DNA of 23,114 nt, from NCBI GenBank assembly GCA_964058845.1, contig CAXKVR010000768.1, positions 1 to 23,114 of the forward strand. The letters are read 5' to 3'. Source of the DNA: Carex sylvatica (taxonomy: Eukaryota > Streptophyta > Magnoliopsida > Poales > Cyperaceae). Both the position numbers and the translations under genes were made by a program. The notes beneath the pieces are model-generated. The model was given only the letters and a program-made list of their open reading frames with translations, made no database searches and was not told where the DNA came from. Positions 20,069 to 23,114 of this stretch are shown here, one piece after another; position 1 is the first letter of the stretch; each line of letters starts with the position of its first letter.

Positions 20069-20256
20069 ATTATATCCCTAGTTATAACAGAAATAAATAA
20101 TCTTTTTCAACAATTGTTGACAAATTTTATTGTATGCGCCCTTTTAGAGTATTATCCCAACTAGAGCACATTACACATTATGCAAGTTGGAGTTTCTCTT
20201 ATGACGAGTCTCTAGTAAGAAATGAGGGGCAATTCAATATCAGGTCAAATTGATTT
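20069..20256. other. Intergenic, no gene seen
   Basis: AT-rich, no frames of interest. Confidence 0.5.
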
Positions 20257-20319
20257 GATCCGCATTAGAATTTGTATGGACAATTTTAAAGTTTGTGTGT
20301 ACAAATTTTAATATGGATC
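20257..20319. repeat. Imperfect inverted repeat, 23-bp arms
   Basis: GATCCGCATTAGAATTTGTA on the left and the inverted GATCCATATTAAAATTTGTA on the right, 17-bp spacer. Could form a stem. Confidence 0.6.
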
Positions 20320-20370
20320 GAACAACAGCTCCTATCGGACAACAGATCAAATTTAATCCGAAACCAATCA

Positions 20371-20600
20371 AACTGCCTCCCACTCCCTCCAGCAAACTTC
20401 TCTTATTTGTGTTTACAGCTAGCACTAATTTGGTTCCGCTATCGATCCATCATCGGACTGTCCCCACTCTCTCTTACAAATCTCTGTTATTTAGTGTTTA
20501 CAGTATTAATTCGGTATGATGCCCCCATCGGACCGTCCTTTGCCCCCTCTAGCAAATCTCTCTTATTTGTATTTACAGTACTTGCTCTAGTGATCACGCG
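20371..20600. repeat. Three imperfect tandem copies of a ~75-80-bp unit
   Basis: Copies start near 20371, 20451 and 20526. Each carries CACTC/CCCTCT, AGCAAAYYTCT, TTATTTGTGTTTACAG or a close variant, and CATCGGAC at the junction. Frames across it (20293-20634) are side effects of the repeat, not genes. Confidence 0.75.
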
Positions 20601-20634
20601 TCAATCCTTGTCCACCTTGCACATGCATATTTAA

Positions 20635-21159
20635 TAAAGGGTTAGTTGGACGATTAAATGGCCGTCTTGACATGAAAGATAAAATTAACATGTGAGGTGA
20701 TAATTGCAGTTTTACATTTTTACTTGTTCAAAAGTTTCAGTAAAATGTACTAATTTGACACCCCCGATGTTGGCATGTCTGATCATCGAGACATTGCTAT
20801 CATGCTATGTGACAGATTTGAATTCCTGCGTTAATTTGAAAGTATTAACTGTCTCATTACTTGATTTCTTTTCGGAACAATAATACATTTCCACTTCAAA
20901 TCTTATAATGCAGATTTTTCAAGTATTAGGTGTGAATCATTTTGTGGCATGTTTCACCATTATGACCGTTATTATTTCCTGTTTAAATATGAACTATAAC
21001 TATAAATTTGATAAAGAAAAAAAATACTAAACATAATAATTTTTAATACAGAGAACAGATCCTCTTCAAATTTAAGTTATTAACACTATTACCAAATAAA
21101 CAAAATTAAAGAACGATACTAATTTATCTTTCAAATTCACAATAATTAATACTGCATTT
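20635..21159. other. Intergenic, no gene seen
   Basis: AT-rich with no motif I can support. Confidence 0.5.
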
Positions 21160-21219
21160 TGTTAGAAATATAAATGTGGATATCCAACTATTTTGTAACT
21201 CTCACACCTCATCCCCACT

Positions 21220-21288
21220 ACTATTGAAATTAATTTTCCAATATTATTGAAATTAATTTTCCCAATACTATTGGAATTAATTTTAGAT
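21220..21288. repeat. Three tandem ~23-bp units in the short LTR
   Basis: Copies at 21220-21242, 21243-21266 and 21267-21288 share ATTGAAATTAATTTT. They sit upstream of the TATA box, where U3 enhancer repeats are often found. Confidence 0.85.
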
Positions 21289-21313
21289 AGTTTTTCATTT
21301 ACAATTTGTAATC

Positions 21314-21320
21314 TATAAAT
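21314..21320 (+). promoter_or_regulatory. TATA box of the short copia-like LTR
   Basis: TATAAAT, about 50 bp before AATAAA at 21363. This close promoter/poly(A) spacing is typical of the R region of a short LTR. Confidence 0.55.
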
Positions 21321-21433
21321 AGTGACTTTGTAATCTTGTATTGTAAATATGAAAAATGTATGAATAAAAAGATTGTCATCCTTTATGTGTTCTCTCTATC
21401 TTGTTTATTATTCTTTGTCTTTATTTTATAATT

Positions 21434-22035
21434 CGTTATCAGCATGAAAGCTCTATTAGTTGAAGATTCAAGATAAATTATTTATATTTTAATTATGTTA
21501 ACTTTTATAATATATTATGATAATATTCTGTTTTATATTATGTTATTCTTTTACACTATTTTGTGTTAAAATAAATTATGGCTTGAAGCCATATTAGTAT
21601 AAATTATGTTAATGAAATTGCCCGAAGCCATATGAATAACATGTATCAAAGTAAATGTTATGTTGATTTTATATTATGTTAATATCAAATCGTCCGAAAT
21701 CATCTGTTAATAATAAATTCTCAACTTTATCAAATGGCCCGCAGCTATATGTTAATCATAAATTTCCAATTTTATTGAATTTTATCAATTTTATTGAATT
21801 TTATCAATTCATATTATTGAAAAAAAAAAAAAAATTTGGCCTGAAGCCACTTCTAATCAATATTGATTAATAAGAAATTCAATTTTAATTGATGTCACGA
21901 TATTGACATTTAACTGATGGCATAAGTCAATTCAATTAACATTTATTGAAAATTGGTTCAAAGCCATAGTATTGAAATTCACATTAATATTCTTATTAAC
22001 GGATGTCTATTTAATTGGCCCGAAACCATAGTATT
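21434..22035 (+). other. Leader with seven spaced hairpin-like repeats
   Basis: After the LTR, AT-rich DNA holds seven copies of a ~16-bp motif, consensus TTGGCCCGAAGCCATA. They are near 21577, 21618, 21688, 21733, 21835, 21952 and 22013. The first copy is a perfect 6-bp stem (TATGGC-TTGAA-GCCATA) and the others vary. A poly(A) run lies at 21820-21834. No gag reading frame is seen. Confidence 0.65.
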
Positions 22036-22276
22036 AAAAAAAACATTCTTTCATAGTATTCAATTTTATACAAATATATTCCTTTCCATAAACTTGAAAA
22101 AATCACCAAAAAGAGACATTTATGATGTATTTGGCTCGTCTCAAGTCGATATTGTGACTTTTTCACTTTAATCAAATGAAATCAATGGTCTGTTGTGTTT
22201 CTTACTTCAATAACAGTTGGGATTCGTAATCTATGAATTATGATATTGTGGTTCCTTTCGCAAATAACGCTTTCAA
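22036..22276. other. Intergenic, no gene seen
   Basis: AT-rich. The copia-like leader fades out here without a coding region. Confidence 0.45.
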
Positions 22277-22335
22277 GTCCTTGCACAGTGTTTTTTTTTT
22301 TTTTTTTTTTTTTTTAATGGAGGTCCTTGCACAGT
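22277..22335 (-). mobile_element. Poly(A)-only retroposition insert with 13-bp target duplication
   Basis: GTCCTTGCACAGT occurs at 22277-22289 and again, perfect, at 22323-22335. Between them are 33 bp: G, then 25 T, then AATGGAG. Read on the minus strand this is CTCCATT followed by A25. It is the structure left by target-primed reverse transcription that aborted soon after copying the tail. Confidence 0.8.
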
Positions 22336-22838
22336 ATTTTATCTTTCAAAATCTCGTAGAAATCGTTGACAGAAGATAGCCATGATATATTAATTGGGTC
22401 ACGTGATTCCACAGCTTTGAGAACCGATTTTTTAAGCATTTAAAATAAAATAAATTCAGCTATTTTTTTTTATTGAAAGTTGAAGATGAAATTATCTAAT
22501 TATTTAATTTTTGAACCTGTAACTTTTTGTACATAAAATATTGATAGTTGAATTTTTAAAAAAATTACAAAACATAATAAGTACGTATATACAACCTGAA
22601 TTTACAAAGCTCAAAAAGGAGATAAATTGAATCTGCACGCATTTCAAAGGGCACACATACTAGACTAAGTTTGCGTGTCTTATTTATTTGGAAAAATTTC
22701 TGGTCTGTTTATCAAAACTTTTAAAATAGCCAATATCCCTATCAAAACATAATAATATCCAATATGTCCATTAAAACCTGATATTATTTCTTATTTTCCC
22801 TTTTATCTATTTTACTTTTTGTTTAATTATTTTAAATA
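22336..22838. other. Intergenic, no gene seen
   Basis: AT-rich. It contains the two-copy repeat at 22710-22769. Confidence 0.5.
22710..22769. repeat. Two tandem 30-bp units
   Basis: Copies at 22710-22739 and 22740-22769 share TATCAAAAC and CCAATAT. A third decayed copy may follow. Confidence 0.7.
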
Positions 22839-23114
22839 TTACAATGACAAATATACTCTTTCTACGGCTTTGGTGCATTTACTTTTTGAGTTTGCTTCGT
22901 TTACAATCTGTTTGACAAGATTCCTCACTTCACCTTCGTTAGTCCAAATTAACCCTTTCTCGTGGAGTTCAATTACTAAATCAGTCTTTATAATTGTTCT
23001 TATTCTACTCTTCTTCAAATTCTTGACTGTGAAGATGGGAAACTCAAAAACACACATATTTTCTTTTTGGTTCCATGAATAGTAGACTTTTAATGAAGGG
23101 GAGTAAGTAATCAA
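22839..23114 (-). CDS. Unidentified open frame leaving the right edge (C-terminal part)
   Basis: Open for 91 codons from the right edge to TAA at 22841-22839, so any start lies outside the window. The protein is charged and has no obvious low-complexity bias. It contains VIELHEKGLIW and EGEVRNLVKQIVNEANSKSK. I do not recognise the family. The stretch is less AT-rich than DNA to its left, which weakly supports coding. It may equally be a chance frame or a repeat fragment; a plus-strand frame (22819-23082) overlaps it. Function unknown. Confidence 0.3.
   Translation of the reverse strand: MITYSPSLKVYYSWNQKENMCVFEFPIFTVKNLKKSRIRTIIKTDLVIELHEKGLIWTNEGEVRNLVKQIVNEANSKSKCTKAVERVYLSL

Larger units (their letters stand above)
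21160..21433 (+). mobile_element. Short LTR of a copia-like element, 5' end fragment
   Basis: Begins TGTTAGAAATATAAATGTGG, a start common in plant copia LTRs. It contains CTATAAATAG (TATA box, 21313-21322) and AATAAA (21363-21368), and ends at TTATAATT just before CGTTATCAGCATGA. From memory, TTATCAGCACGA follows the LTR in one group of plant copia elements. The last bases of the LTR are not a clean CA. Only one LTR and the leader are seen; no gag follows, so the element is truncated. No matching 3' LTR lies to the right in this window. Confidence 0.6.

Noticed and set aside
20293..20634. Two overlapping plus-strand frames (20293-20634 and 20295-20519)
   Set aside because: They arise from the tandem repeat; composition and repeats give no sign of a protein.
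21577..22030. Regularly recurring short repeat with unique spacers, resembling a CRISPR array
   Set aside because: Repeats are diverged, spacer lengths vary, no cas genes are present and the context is a plant LTR element.

Overview
The window looks like AT-rich plant nuclear DNA, probably from a flowering plant. The evidence is plant-type retroelements: an L1-clade LINE with DUF4283 and zf-CCHC ORF1 and a zf-RVT/RNase H tail, a Ty1/copia element primed by initiator tRNA-Met, and a large solo LTR. I found no intact host gene, tRNA, rRNA or CRISPR array. Species cannot be named from this sequence.

Layout. (1) 1-~6740, minus strand: a decayed LINE. ORF1 lies at 5347-6372. ORF2 runs leftward from 5350 and off the left edge inside the RNase H domain. 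It is split by a 1870-bp solo LTR (2449-4318) with a 5-bp target duplication GTTGC. (2) 6744-7397 and 16572-~17145, minus strand: two halves of an older DUF4283-type gag-like pseudogene. (3) 7398-16571, minus strand: a nearly complete but dead Ty1/copia element of 9174 bp, flanked by GAGGT. It separates those two halves. It has TG...CA LTRs, PBS, PPT, a Gag remnant, protease, integrase, RT and RNase H. (4) 15513-15813: a GC-richer 301-bp insert with many ACTCG motifs inside the right LTR, bracketed by a 44-bp duplication. (5) 17146-21159: AT-rich intergenic DNA with inverted repeats, including a ~408-bp foldback at 19661-20068, and a ~75-80-bp tandem repeat. (6) 21160-~22035, plus strand: the 5' end of a second copia-like element, with a short LTR and a leader carrying seven spaced mini-hairpins. 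(7) 22277-22335: a 33-bp, poly(A)-only retroposition scar with a 13-bp target duplication. (8) 22839-23114: an unidentified open frame leaving the right edge.

How the parts relate. The order of events can be read from interruptions. The DUF4283 pseudogene is older than the copia element, which is older than or contemporary with the LTR insert. The LINE is older than the solo LTR. None of the elements appears able to move on its own. Many inactivating changes are G:C to A:T (CAG to TAG, CAA to TAA, TGG to TGA or TAG, catalytic Asp to Asn, LTR TG/CA ends to TA). This fits long silencing by cytosine methylation. I see no new multi-gene system. The most unusual items are the hairpin-repeat leader, the ACTCG-rich insert with its 44-bp flanks, the long foldback and the body-less poly(A) insertion.
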